Of a DNA stretch of 64,000 nt, positions 33,808-45,332 are shown piece after piece. The notes under the pieces were generated by a model that worked only from the letters and a program-made list of their open reading frames with translations, made no database searches and had not been told where the DNA came from. The position numbers were made by a program, and so were the translations under genes. Source of the DNA: Orthonyx spaldingii (lineage: Eukaryota; Chordata; Aves; Passeriformes; Orthonychidae); assembly GCA_013397795.1 (NCBI GenBank), contig VZTJ01006074.1, forward strand, positions 256,731 to 320,730, read 5' to 3'. Each line of letters opens with the position of its first letter. Positions within the stretch are counted from its first letter, which is position 1.

Positions 33808-34311
33808 CATCTGTTTAACAATTTTGTTGGTGACATGGACTGTGGGATTGAGTGTACCCTCAGTAGGTTTGCTGACAACACCAAGCTGTGTGCTGGCAGC
33901 AATGTGCTGAATGGAAAGGATGCCATCCAAAAGGACCTTGACAGGCTTGAGAGGTGTGCCTGTGCAAACTTGGGTCAGGGCAATCCAGAGCACAGCTGCA
34001 GGTGGAGGGATGAATGGATTGACAGCAGCCTTGAGGAGAAGGACTTGGGGGTGTTGGTTGGCAAGAAGCTCAACATGACCCGGCAATGTGAGCTTGCAGC
34101 CCAGAAAGCCAAACGTGTCCTGGGGTGCATCCAATGCAACGTGGCCAGCAGGGCAAGGGAGGGGATTCTGTCCCTCTGCTCCACTCTGGTGAGACCCCAC
34201 CTGCAGTGCTGCATCCAGCTCTGGGGTCCCCAGCACAGGAAGGATATGGACCTGTTGGAGCAAGTCCAGAGGAGGACCAGGATGATCAGAGGGCTGGCTG
34301 TGATTCTGTGG
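33808..34311 (+). mobile_element. CR1 LINE fragment with an unusually long open frame
   Basis: A single 202-codon frame (33730-34338) enters CR1 at about 33808 and reads the C-terminal part of its reverse transcriptase: LFNNFVGDMD, then FADNTKL at 33868-33888 in place of the catalytic FADDTKL, then DAIQKDLDRLERC, EEKDLGVLVGKKLNMTRQC, AAQKAKRVLGCI and LWGPQHRKDMDLLEQVQRR. About 15 residues expected between ANL and the GNPEH segment are missing, an apparent in-frame deletion. After MIRGL the sequence jumps to TGTGATTCTGTGG, which looks like the CR1 terminal repeat, so roughly 300 bp of the ORF2 end and 3' UTR appears to be lost. The first 26 or so codons of the frame are flanking DNA. Loss of the second catalytic Asp and the truncation mean no active enzyme; I treat it as a fossil. 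Confidence 0.93.
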
Positions 34312-36659
34312 TTTAATCTTTTCCATCTGATCAAATAGCAGGATATTCCACTTTGAAAAGTCGCATCTTTTGTGTTGGTAGCTTTGATTGAGCTCTGAAC
34401 CTTAATGAGACATAATGTTGACTTTGGGTGTGTTCACATGGCAGTCTCTGCTGCAGTTAGTCCTTGTACAGGCTGAGAGGTCTGATGCACAGGTGGGCAC
34501 AGATGAAGATCTGCTGTCTCAACTGTAGAGATCCATCAACTGTTTATGCAAATTGCCAAAATCAGTGCTAGTTTATTTTAATATGCCAGACAGTAAACTG
34601 TAGCAATTCAGCAGCTGCTATGCAAGCAGGGACCTCTGAGAGAGTAACGGTACAGAGAGATAAGAATGGAAATATAGGCTTGACTTCTGTCTCATTTTTG
34701 CTGTTTTTTTCTTCTTTAGATTAGAGGTGCAATTATTCTGGGTAGCAAATGAACCAATATCACACCTTTTCAAAGGCAGTGGTTTGATTTTGCAATTATT
34801 TTCTAGGAATGAGCAATCCCATTGTATCTTGAATTTATATATAGGTGCTGTCAACAAGGCAGCTGGGGCAGTGAGTGAGGAGTAGCTCTTAACCTACACA
34901 GCCCAAGAGCCACGTGGGTGATCTGTGCAGATGGGCTGCTCTGTCTATACAGTCCCCATGGGTAAACTGATACAGGTATTCAGCCCGTAACTGTTGACTG
35001 TTTTCCCAACTGCAAGTATTTAAAATCCCATTGTGTTTCTAGAATAAATGTATATAAAACTTATATTAGGCGGGAGCTGCTCTTTAGTGGGGATTTTCCC
35101 AGTAACTTCCTAAGGCAGAGGGGACAGTGACCAGTCAGTTCTTGACTGCCAGGTCTGTGCCTTCCCCTGCACAGAAACAGTTAAAAGTCTTTGCCTGCAA
35201 CCCTTGTTAGAGTATCTTGTTTCATAGTTGTATCTCTCCAGCAGAAAAAGGATCATGAAAAAGAGAGGGTTTTGCCAAGAACATTTTCTTCTCTTCCTCA
35301 CAAAATACCTGTTGCTGCAAATGGTGCAGGATAATCCATGTTTTGGAATGGCTTCCCTGTCTTCTACCTGCCCTAATATATAACTGGGCTACAAGGAACT
35401 TGGAGTGACATTTGCACGTAAAACATTCAGGAAATGCTTCTGGAGGTATGGCTGGAGAAAAGGAGCCAGAAAGCTTAAGGAAACCTTTAGAATATATGTA
35501 GCCTTTTGCATCTTCATTTTTCTCTGGTGTTATTGCCTGATGTCCTTATGTGGCGATATGGGCACACAAATAAAAATCAGGGCCTGAGTGTAGTTTTGCC
35601 TTTCCCTCCTCTCCAAGAACCAGGACCTGAAATGCCAAACCCTTTGCCAAATAGTTAATTCTCAGGAGAATGAGCCACTCATCATTCCCTTCATAAACAA
35701 ACAAATAAATAAAAGATACAAGGATCTGATCTGTTTAATACTCAGTCTCTGAAAAAAGCAGAGTGCAGACTAAACATAGTAATCTGATGATTACAAATTA
35801 TTCAGTCCTATAAACAAAGCATGACAATTGATGACAATGTGGTATCATGTATCATAAATGCAGAGCATCCTCCCTCATCCATAACAAATAATTTGGAGTA
35901 TTTCAAACCCATAACAAATATATTTAATGTAGTTCACTGTAAAACAATGTGTGTTTCTCTATTTCTGATGCTATATACAAAAGCCAGCCAAGAGCTTTTT
36001 GTGTTTTATTCATTATATTCATTTATGCTGCCAATTCTACTTACTATTCTAGTATTCTGATTTGAAAAATCAAAATTTAATGTATTTCAAGCAACACTTA
36101 ATGCATGTGTTTCTTCAAATTATAGGAGATGGTTTATAAAGTAAATTATGAGACCACAATATAATCCTGAGTTCAGATAGATTTTTATCTTGCTAGTTAA
36201 AGTATTGATCACAACCCTTACATTCTATTGGTAGCTTTTTATGCGAGGCAAATCAGCTGCCATTGTTACCAATGCTGAAAATCTCCCTGAGTAACCCATG
36301 ATAGGCTTATTACATAGGAAGCTTTGATCCTCAGGACTCAACTAAGATATTCAAAGTTCTTATAAAAGTGTCTTAGAGACTGTGATACAAATTCAAACGT
36401 CTGCTGTCAAACGACTCCTATTCAGCAAACCCCTATGAGCCACCTTTGAAAGTGAAACAGCAAGATGACACCATTCATAGCTTGGCTTTTGGAGAGGTCT
36501 TTGTGCTCCCCTGCCTTTCGGTACCTGACAACTCATTCCAGGCCCTATCAAAGTTGCATAACAGAATTTGTAAAAAGCTGCACAGAAGGGTTTAATGTGT
36601 TGAGAACAAATAACTTCTTTGTTGATATCCACTGCCAGATCAAAGAGACTGAGGGTAAT
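34312..36659. other. Unassigned non-coding sequence
   Basis: AT-rich unique sequence. The longest frames are 82 codons or fewer, without domain features. No repeats are recognised. Confidence 0.5.
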
Positions 36660-36698
36660 AGGCCCAGGACTGCATTACCTTCAGTTACACCGGGGAAC
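36660..36698. repeat. Ancient MITE-like repeat end
   Basis: AGGCCCAGGACTGCATTACC, then TTCAGTTACACCGGGGAAC, follows the pattern GGGCCAGATTCTGATCTCAG, then TTACACCGGTGTAAATC, that I remember as the end of an old palindromic amniote repeat. The match includes the diagnostic CAGTTACACCGG. The rest of the element is not recognisable. Confidence 0.42.
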
Positions 36699-37121
36699 AA
36701 AAGAATAAAATAAAACAGCAAAAGGCAGCAGAGAACAATAAAAAAGGGAAAATACTAACAAGTTTAAAGGATTCAACACCCTGAAACATGAATAAAAGCC
36801 ACAGAAATAAATGCATCAAGATCACATAACAAAAGGGAAGCATGTGGCTTCTCAGCTCAAAGACTTTCCAACTGCATTCCTGTTTTCTGTATTTGTTGTT
36901 ATAATTCAGGGTGCCACAAGACCTGCCATTTTCAACAGGGACAGAGAACTGGCTTTGCTGCTCAAAAATGCAGATTTGTTGTACTTGACCTAGACGAAAA
37001 TGTCTGCAAGCAGTATTAGGGATTTTCTCTCCATTTAGCTTCCATTTAAAAGGAAATGGGGCTACATGAACATTTCTTTCTCCAGAGACAAAATAACCTG
37101 TTTTTAAGTGGAGGATTGTTC
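36699..37121. other. Unassigned non-coding sequence
   Basis: A-rich, unique sequence leading into the poly(A) tract. No polyadenylation signal or gene remnant is recognised upstream of the tract. Confidence 0.5.
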
Positions 37122-37164
37122 AAAAAAAAAAAAAAAAAAAAAAAAANAAAGAAAAAAAAAAAAA
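37122..37164. repeat. Poly(A) tract containing the only ambiguous base
   Basis: A run of 25 A (37122-37146), an N at 37147, then AAA, G and 13 A. The N is the only unresolved base in the window and probably reflects a homopolymer sequencing or assembly problem; the true length is uncertain. Confidence 0.95.
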
Positions 37165-39729
37165 GGTGGAAATCAAGAGGCTTCTTGAAGCTTTCCAGTG
37201 AAAGCTTTGGAAATCAACCCAAACGAAACCTAAGGGCAACATAACCTTTCTGTGAAAACTCATGAACCCCTTTAAGACATGGTGGTCCATTAGCTGTGTG
37301 GGAGAGCTCAGTGCCAGCAGGTGGGAAATGTGTGCTTACTGGAAGGACAAGCATACTTTTCCAAAGACAGAACATCTGGGAAAGCTGAGGCTGGTTTTTC
37401 TTCTACTTTCTTTCTGTATTTCACTGTTACTTGCAACAGTGACAGCAAAAAGAAAATCAGAAAGCATTGTGACATTCAGATGCAATATCGCCTTTAAAAG
37501 TGGATAACTTGAGAGTATATGAAAAGTGTAAGCCAAACGAAAAAAGAACTAGGATCATTTAAAACCAAGACTGAAGGACCAGTGTGGCTTCCATCAAAAA
37601 ATGTTAACAAGTTCCATACAACTACTTGGGAACTACCTGCAACCCTTCCCCAAACCTGGGACATCATTTATTCTCCTGCTCCGAGTCTTTGTGATTGCCC
37701 AGAAAGTAGGGTGCTGTCATGGTGCCCACAAGAAAGGAGGGACCAGTGCTGGGAAGCTGCCACTCCTTGGGACAGATGGTTTTACAAATGTGGAGATGTC
37801 TTCACTCTGGATGTAAGGGAGCATAGGATAGTGCCTGGCTCCTGCCTAGCTCCCAACAAAGAGGACTGATACAGGCCTGCAGTGAATCAGTGGTAAAATT
37901 TTTTTTCAGTGGGATTTGGGAAAGAGAGGGCAGTAAAAATAAGGAAGGTATTTCTCTATTCTGAAACTTTATAGGTTTGCTTAGTTTATTGATTCCTATA
38001 TTAAGGCTACTGTTGATAAGATTTGACGTTTGTTTGGTTAGTTTGGGCATTTCCAGGAAACTTATGCAGAGTTTTTTTGTGTGACAGGTACATGCATGTA
38101 TACCTTGGTATATATATTTATACCTTGATGTATACATGGTGTCATGTACATTCTTAACTGAAAGGAACTTAGATGTGTGAGCTCTAAGACATCCAGCCCT
38201 GACATTTTAGTTGAAAGTATATGTGTCCTATTAACTGCAATACCTTTAGAAATTATTGCTTTCAGTAGTTTTGCAGCGAATGTCTTCCCATCAGTCTGTC
38301 AGTGACCACAGTATGGCTGGATTTTTCTTTTGAATTTCAGGAATGCTGGAAGCACAATAAAACTCTGCTGAGGTTTTCATTGTAACCTGAAGAATCGTGC
38401 TGTTTATCAGCTTCCATGCAGATTTTAGGAGAATCCACCTGAGCTGACCAGAGGCATCAATGGATTGATTTAAAGATGCAGATGCATACAACTGTTTTTC
38501 TTCATTGATAATGCTTTGGGTTTTCAATAGCAAATTATAACCCTCTTGGGCAAATGGGTGTCCAGGTCATAAGTGCCATGACCAGAATATGTTCTTGGAG
38601 TTCTTAGAAATGAGACTGAGCTATCATTGTCAGAACCATGTAAGGCTCTCTCCCTTACACATAATAGACTTTTTTTTCAAACTCCCCATTCTGATCCATA
38701 TATTCTGTGAAGCAGTTGTATTCTGTGCAAGTCAGGGACAGCAGTGCAATGTTAGTGTTCTAAATCACAATCCAGAAAGGAAAGGAAATATGCATCACCT
38801 ATGCCCAGGCAAGATAGACAAATGGTCTAGCCCTGGGTTTGCAAATAGGTTATTTGACTCTGCTGGCATTATGACCAGATGCTCACTGGTCAGACCTGCT
38901 CAGTCAAGGGTTATTGATGCTTGTTGCCCTCACAATAGCAGTTATAGTGAAAGGTTGAGATTTATTTTCCTGGGGAGAAGACACTGTCAAAGCAAAAACT
39001 ATCAGATGCTGGTGACATCCTTAGACTAGCAAAAGCCATTAGCAGAAAGCCTCTGGTCTCCAGATAATGGGGGGTTTTACCTGTTGAGTTTAGATCAGGT
39101 CTCAGTCTCTAAAACTGAGAAGGCTGCTTTCGGCATTAGGGATTAATGAGAGGTTGTTTCTCCCCAGGAAAGTTTTTTCATCTCTGTGTGTTGTGGGAAA
39201 TAATCCAGTATTACCTTCTGGAGATACAGGCTGCTGCTCAGTGTTTTGAGCTTTTGCCTGCTGCTTGAAGATTCTGTAATCCTCTTTTAGCCCTCTGTGA
39301 AAGCCTTTGGTCTTAATCTTTGAAGGAGTATTGGGTAGAGCGAGATCCTTGTTAGCCATCGTGACAGAAAACACCCTTGTGTCCTTTGTCCTGTCTTCAG
39401 CCTTGTTAACAGGATGGTCATCCAGATTTTTGGTAGCATTTCAGTGTTACTATCTTTCCTATAGACTTTGTAAAGATGTTGCTTGGATGATGATTTTTAT
39501 TAATATTGACTTCCTCGTGCAAGGTACCATTTCTTATTGCCTCCACCACTGCCCAAAGGGTAGATCTTTTTCCCCATGTGATGTTTCTAAATGGATGTAA
39601 ATAGGCTTTAAGGAACACCTGGTAGATTTTACTCTTTCCATGAGCATTCATGTACAGGGGCTTTCTTCCATCAGGGGCCTTTTGTGGGAAAGATTTCTTC
39701 AGAGCTGTGTACTGTAAAACCTTCTATCT
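37165..39729. other. Unassigned non-coding sequence
   Basis: Unique sequence. Frames of 116 codons (37519-37869, plus), 111 codons (37802-38137, minus) and 146 codons (38589-39029, plus) have no family features. An acceptor-like TTTTTCTTTTGAATTTCAG ends at 38340, but the sequence after it hits stops quickly in two frames and no donor stands out. TA-rich words repeat near 38098-38136. Confidence 0.5.
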
Positions 39730-40145
39730 GTAAGAGGTTTAACCCTTTCTGCGCAATTTTGTAATCACATAACCTTTAGCTCAGTGGGAATGAATACCAA
39801 TTATCATTTATAAACAGTTCCTCTCATTATGCGCCTATTTATGGCATCTTTTATAGCTTGCTAATTACAAGCACACAAAACAGAAATGTTTGGAGTTAAA
39901 TAATGTAAACAGGGATGTAATTGATTTTCATGTTGAATAGTTTTTATTGATTTATCATTAATTAACACTTTTAAAGGATCTCTTGGCAAAGTAATCCATT
40001 TAATTTATTGAGTGTTATATTAGCTGATGCTAAATTCATGTTAAAATTCACAAAAATACCAACAGTTCCATAATACCTGTTTTTCCAACTGTTGCTGTTA
40101 TACAGATGTTATCTATTCTCTCCAAACAAACACAGACAATATATT
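39730..40145. promoter_or_regulatory. Possible conserved non-coding element (low confidence)
   Basis: An AT-rich block unusually dense in homeodomain-type words: CTAATTACAAG near 39860, GTAATTGATT near 39917, ATTAATTAACA near 39957, TAATCCATTTAATT near 39992, plus TTTAT-type Hox/Cdx words. Such clusters are typical of developmental enhancers but are also favoured by AT-rich composition. No direct evidence of conservation is available from one sequence. Confidence 0.15.
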
Positions 40146-43100
40146 AAATGCAATCGATCAGGTTCAGTCCAGGTCTCAGCCGACAGATGTCCACATCACT
40201 AAAAACATCACATTCCAGTTGACACTAACTGGCCATCTGTGCAGCAAGGAGGACAGGCATCTAATGGGGAGAAAAGCTGATCTCTGTTGGTCTCAGGGCA
40301 GGGTCCTTGGGTGGGCTGTTGAAGGACTGCACGGTCTGAGGGAAGAAACCCGTGACCGAACTGAAAACTTTTCATGCTGCAAAACCAAAAGACTCTGGTG
40401 TCCGTAATGGAAGCTTCCTGACGAATAAACCACTGTGTCAAGCAGCAGTCACTTGATATATTTTGAGCATGCATATAGTGCTGCAGAAAATGTAGTACAC
40501 TGAAGCCTTTTCCAGAGGTCCCCAGTGACTTTTTCCAGTTTTTCAGTGGAAAGCAGGGACAGTGGAGTCCATTCAGGGATATTTTGACAGCATTTTCATA
40601 TATGTTAGTTACCTTCCTCTCCTGCTGACTTTTCTGAAAGCACAGGTCACTTACTCAGCACCTCCCCAGGATCAAGCATCTAGCAAGGAATAAAATTGCA
40701 AGTTGCAATCTTCATTATCACCAGCCCATTATATTTTTCAAATGGGTAGCAAGAGAGTGTAATCACATCAGGCCCTGTTTTTTCATTAGTGAAGAAAAAC
40801 ATTAATATACTGTGGCATGGTATTGATGTGTTACAATCAATCTTTCCCAATAACAATAAAACCTTTATATTTTATTAATAGAACAATGCAGTTCATCTCC
40901 ATTACAGCTCCACTTTATTGTTCTGGGTCACGGTGTAATTCTGGCATGCTTGGAATTTTATTTTTAAAATTAAAAGCCTGTAAAATCATTCCACTGATTT
41001 ACCAGTAGGTTTCATGTGAGGCTCCCAAGCATCTTTTCCTAGATGAAATGTTACCGGTGCAGCTCCAGTCATTGATTGTTCAATGACCCTTAGGGGTGGA
41101 GAGAGTGGGGAGGGTTAAGAAGGGTCCTTGGCCTTTAATTGTCTTGATTTTTTTGTGGTGTGGACACTGAGACTTGGCCTCAGACCATCTCATCAGTTTG
41201 ATGACCTCTCAACACATGGCCAGACCCAGCCCTTCCAAATCCCCTCCAAAACGGGCTGTCAATATCTAAGCTCTGCTGAAGCTCTCAGCAGCCATCCCGA
41301 TGGGAGACCTTCAGCATCATTTCACTTTCTGACCCCAGCTTTTCAACACTTACGTCAGGCCAGGCACTACACAGACAGGAGATGTCTTAAGCTCTGGGAC
41401 AGGCCATGGGAAGGTATTGGAGGAGTTACACTCTAATATAATTTCCCTGCTCTTTTAAAAACAATACAATATGGTGAATGGCTTTACTTACACATCCACG
41501 GTACATCTACCTTCCCCTAGACACCAACCTGAACCTCAGGTCTGCATGTAAGGCCAGCACAGCCCAAGGCTTGTGATACTCTGGATTATGGCTCTATGAA
41601 CTCCTCTCTAGTCTTTCTTCTGGAGGGTCTTGTTCTCCAAAAGTTGCTGTTCTGCCTCAGTTGTGGGGGAGCTGCTGAGCACACTGCTCTGAAACAGTGT
41701 CATTCATCCAGAGCAAAATGTGCTCTTGCTTCTCTTTCCTAGTGTGCACGGCAAGTCTGTTGGATCATTTGGCATTTCTCTCTGTCTACAGATACAGATA
41801 TTTTGGATTAATCTTTTTTGATAGTCAGAACATACTCCTGTTCCTGGTACAAGACTAGGGCACCATGATATTTCAGTTGAAGTGAGGCTCCCAATTAGTA
41901 GAGCCAGATACTTTCATTAAAGCAAAGCTGGATGACTTTCACCATTGCTCTTTTTTTTTCTTGAAATAAAATCTTTTTTAAACCTACTCTTCTCCCCATT
42001 TGAACCAAGAACAGTGCTGCAAGATCCCTTGGTAGGAAAACCAATCCCCATTAAAAATGTGATGGCTCCATTTCAAAAGAGAGGGGTTTATTAAAGGTAA
42101 CAGTTTATTAACAGTGTCTGCGAAATAGATGGATTTAATGACTTTAATTAGTGCAACACTTTCTGACACAGACCTTGAGGAGAATTTAGCTCTTCTTTCC
42201 CATCTCCCTCCTGCACTTCTCTGTGTCTAAAGAAGTGTCAGCAATTCCTCATAGTAAAAGTGAAATAGCTCCTACTCACAGCAATGCAAAGCACAGGAGA
42301 AAACTACTGTATCAACAGACCATAGCCACTGGCACTCCAATTAGTGGTAAGGCATAGCCTGAGTGCAGAGTAAAGCTTTCAAATATCAGGAACAGAAAAT
42401 CAAGCTTCCTGAGCCATCTCTTTATGTCTCTTTCCTTGGTGTAACCCCACACAGCTCAGCCCTGCTTGTCTGCATCCTCAGGGAGAGGTTAGGAGGCTTC
42501 TTCACTGAAGGCACAAGTATTACCAACGCCATCCGGTGAAATGAGGGTGACTACAGTGTGCCATGGCTCCCTGAAGTCTATCCCTCTAAAGGTAGATGGA
42601 AACATTGCTGGCAGGTCTCACATCACCCATCAAGATTGAAATGCCATTGTTACTAAAGAGGGAGAAAAAAAAAGATAAACATTTTTAATTCTGTTCTGGT
42701 TTTTCCTACTCAGTCCTTTTCCTATGGGATGTTCCAGGTTATCAGAACTGGAAATGTCTGCATCCATGTTGGTTTTGACCAAATCCTTTTTCATTCTCAT
42801 TTGAAGAAAATGTTCCCTTAAAGTAAAAAATTTCCCAATTTGGAGAGAAACATTTGATATTTTGGTTTAATGACTTCTTGATTCAGGCCATAGCTTATTC
42901 TATGATTACAGATTATATTCATATTTCTTAAAATTTATCATTAAAATATTTTGACCTGATCAAATTTTGATTTCTCAACTGAATTGAAGAATGCTTCTTA
43001 AAATTTCATTTTTAAGGTAATGATGTGACACAATTGCATTTTGAATGGGAGCACATCCAAAGGGATTAAATCAACAAGCAGGTAGCCTGCCCCCAGGTCC

Positions 43101-44399
43101 CCATTCAGAATGAAAACATTACAAAAAGTGTATTTTTCTGAGGGGCAAAAAGGTACGCTTTTAATTAGGTTGAGGTCCAGTCTTTTTACTAGCCCACCTT
43201 TCCTGATGTTCCAAGTTCTGCTTTTTCTCTGCAGAGCAGTGTGGGTTCAGCACAACCACTCCATAAAGAGCATTTTGGAGGATGTAGCACATGTAAGGAA
43301 GTCAGTGACAAGTTAAGCCCTGAATGCCTTTCCTGTGCATCCATAAAATGACACCTCCCCAAAATTCCTTTCCATAGCCTGGTTATATCTACAGAACTCT
43401 CAGAAATCACATCTCCTATCTGAGGCACGAAACCCTGTTGAATTCCAGCAAATTCCACAACTTGAATGTGTTAAGATCTCTTTAGGGAAATGATTGAAAG
43501 GAAACATTGTTGAGAGTAATGGTTCTCCTGAACCCAACAGGCAGAAGCCACACTTATGGATAAGTAAAAAGATAAGGACTTTGCTTCTTCATACTGGATA
43601 TTCCTTTCTAGCAAATGGATTGCATAGAAAATGTATATATGCATGTGCATGTCTGTGTGTATGCTGCCTGGCAAAGAAGCATCTCTGATATGCTTTCAGA
43701 TCAAGTTCCATCAGTGTGGGACTTTTCCCCCTTTTTTCCTATTTTGTTTGATCATGGATTTAGGTTATTGCCTGCCAACATCCAGTGTGTGAAGCTTCCC
43801 TTTAGGCCCCAGGGGAAATCGTGCAGCCCCACAGTGAGCAGTGCTGTGCTGTGCCTGTGCAGTGTGTGGTGGACATGGGGTAGTCGCTGTCATGTTGCTG
43901 ATTGGAGGTGACACAACCAGCCTGGCTCCCATTGAGGGGAAGAGGCTGAGTATGTACCTCAGGCTTCTGGAGATCATACTCATGCCTAATTGATATCAGA
44001 GACAAAAACCCAATATCTTCTGGACACATTGTAAAAACACTTAGCACTGTCCAAATAATGACAGCACCAAAAGCTTGCATCATAAAAATCTCTTGGGCTA
44101 AAATGGAAATAGATACTTGCAGAAGATTTTTCTTTCTTTCCTCGTCATAAAAATTTGAAAGGAGGAAAAAGTATCACAAGATAGGCAATTCCTTCCAGAG
44201 AGGTTTCTTTATATATCTCCATGTGAAAGCTCTTGGTAAGGGAAAAAAAAATAAAGTAATGCTCTGAAATAAAATTTGTACAGAGGTAGCTTTTTTTGAA
44301 ATTACATCCTGCTTCCCAAGAATTCGATGTAGCCTTTAGTCAGCCTTGTTTCTTACAGTTCTCTGTGCTTTGCATGGTAATTAGCTGCTCGTCTTATCA
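40146..44399. other. Unassigned non-coding sequence
   Basis: Unique sequence without supported genes. It contains the 8-bp perfect inverted repeat at 41068-41087 (listed separately). Several frames around 100 codons (41128-41436, 43615-43911) show no recognisable domains. Confidence 0.5.
41068..41087. repeat. 8-bp perfect inverted repeat with SOX-like centre
   Basis: GTCATTGA and TCAATGAC are perfect inverted copies separated by TTGT. The centre ATTGTTCAAT contains SOX-like ATTGTT and ATTGA words. It may be a paired HMG-box site, or chance. Confidence 0.75.
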
Positions 44400-45000
44400 G
44401 CAGCACGACGCTCTCGGCTATTTCTTCAGCAGCCACTGCCGTTTTCCTCGGCGGCTCCTCCTGCATCCTCCTGCCAGACCGCACGGCAGCCGCCCATACG
44501 TGTGTGCAGATGTTTGGCGTTCTGCAGGCCGTGCTGAGTGAGCGACCGGGCTAATGGGCACAGCATCGGAGGGGGAAGAGGCTGAGCCCACTTTCCCTGA
44601 CAGCTCCCCAACGCTTGCCAGTATTTCGCTGATGGTCCGCTGGAGGTTCACTGAGGCGAGTTTGTTATGACAGATCACAAAACAAAAAGGGGAACAAACG
44701 AGACGGGTTCATCAGTGTCAGAACAAGCACAGGGGAGCAGCTCCCCAGCTTAGTTTGCAACAGCAGCCTCAAAAATCTTTTTTTATTTTGTTTTAGTTTT
44801 TGAAAAAAGGAAAAAATCAAAACGTTTATTGCACAAGTGTCCTGTGGCTGTTGGGAGGGTGGCGGGACTGCTTTGCAGAGCCTGCCAGCACTGCCGACAT
44901 CAGCCGTACGCAGGGGCTGCGTCACACAGCCGGCACCAACGCAACAGTGCTCGGATGGGGAAGCCCACCGGAGCAAAGAGCGTGTCAAGGGCTCCGTGCT
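44400..45000. promoter_or_regulatory. CpG-dense patch, candidate CpG island or promoter
   Basis: By hand count, 44401-44660 holds about 19 CpG in 260 bp and 44861-45000 about 11 in 140 bp, against a background where CpG is rare. The two dense blocks are separated by AT-rich sequence. The composition fits a small CpG island or a germline-unmethylated regulatory element. A GATA-type CTTATCAG sits at the left edge (about 44394) and a TGCGTCA half-CRE near 44919. No TATA box, exon or long coding frame can be assigned; overlapping frames on both strands are open because the DNA is GC-rich. Confidence 0.35.
44554..44670 (+). CDS. Hypothetical small open frame in the CpG-dense patch
   Basis: A complete 38-residue frame beginning ATGGGCACAGCATCG and ending TTGTTATGA, with an in-frame stop (TGA) a few codons upstream. 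The N-terminal half is acidic and reads MGTASEGEEAEPTFPDSSP, which is protein-like, followed by a short hydrophobic and arginine-containing tail. The start has G at +4 but C at -3, so the Kozak context is mediocre. There is no similarity I recognise, and GC-rich DNA readily yields frames of this size on both strands. Treat as a hypothesis. Confidence 0.12.
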   Translation: MGTASEGEEAEPTFPDSSPTLASISLMVRWRFTEASLL

Positions 45001-45296
45001 GTGTGTTCCCTGCAGCTAATGCAATCCCTTCTTTTAATTCAGATTTCAAGAAACATTTACCAGCTTTTGGGTTTCAGGGTTTTTTAAATTAAGTTATGGC
45101 CATGAAGTTAAATTCAGTTTGCCAGATTCCCAGGCAGCACATGTTCGTTCCTCTGTCATGTCAGTAAAGATGTAGTGGAGAAAAGCTTGTAAAGTGAGAA
45201 TTGGGAGTCTTTTCCATGCCAACATCTACAGACACTTTTCAGACATACCTTAGGTCACACAATAACATTTTGCATTGTGTTTTACAGTATCATCAT
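45001..45296. other. Unassigned non-coding spacer
   Basis: Composition returns to AT-rich after the CpG patch. No feature is recognised. Confidence 0.5.
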
Positions 45297-45332
45297 AAAA
45301 AAAATAAAAAATAAAATAAAAAATAAAAAAAA
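45297..45332. repeat. A-rich (AAAAAT)n low-complexity tract
   Basis: Imperfect repetition of AAAAT and AAAAAT units, ending just before GGCCCCCAG. Confidence 0.9.

Noticed and set aside
37050..37164. Poly(A) tract as the tail of a processed pseudogene
   Set aside because: No polyadenylation signal or gene-like sequence precedes it on the plus strand.
38320..38400. Acceptor-like TTTTTCTTTTGAATTTCAG as the start of an exon
   Set aside because: Following sequence reaches stops quickly in two frames and no donor stands out.
38589..39029. 146-codon plus-strand open frame
   Set aside because: No domain, mixed low-information composition, no conserved-looking segment.
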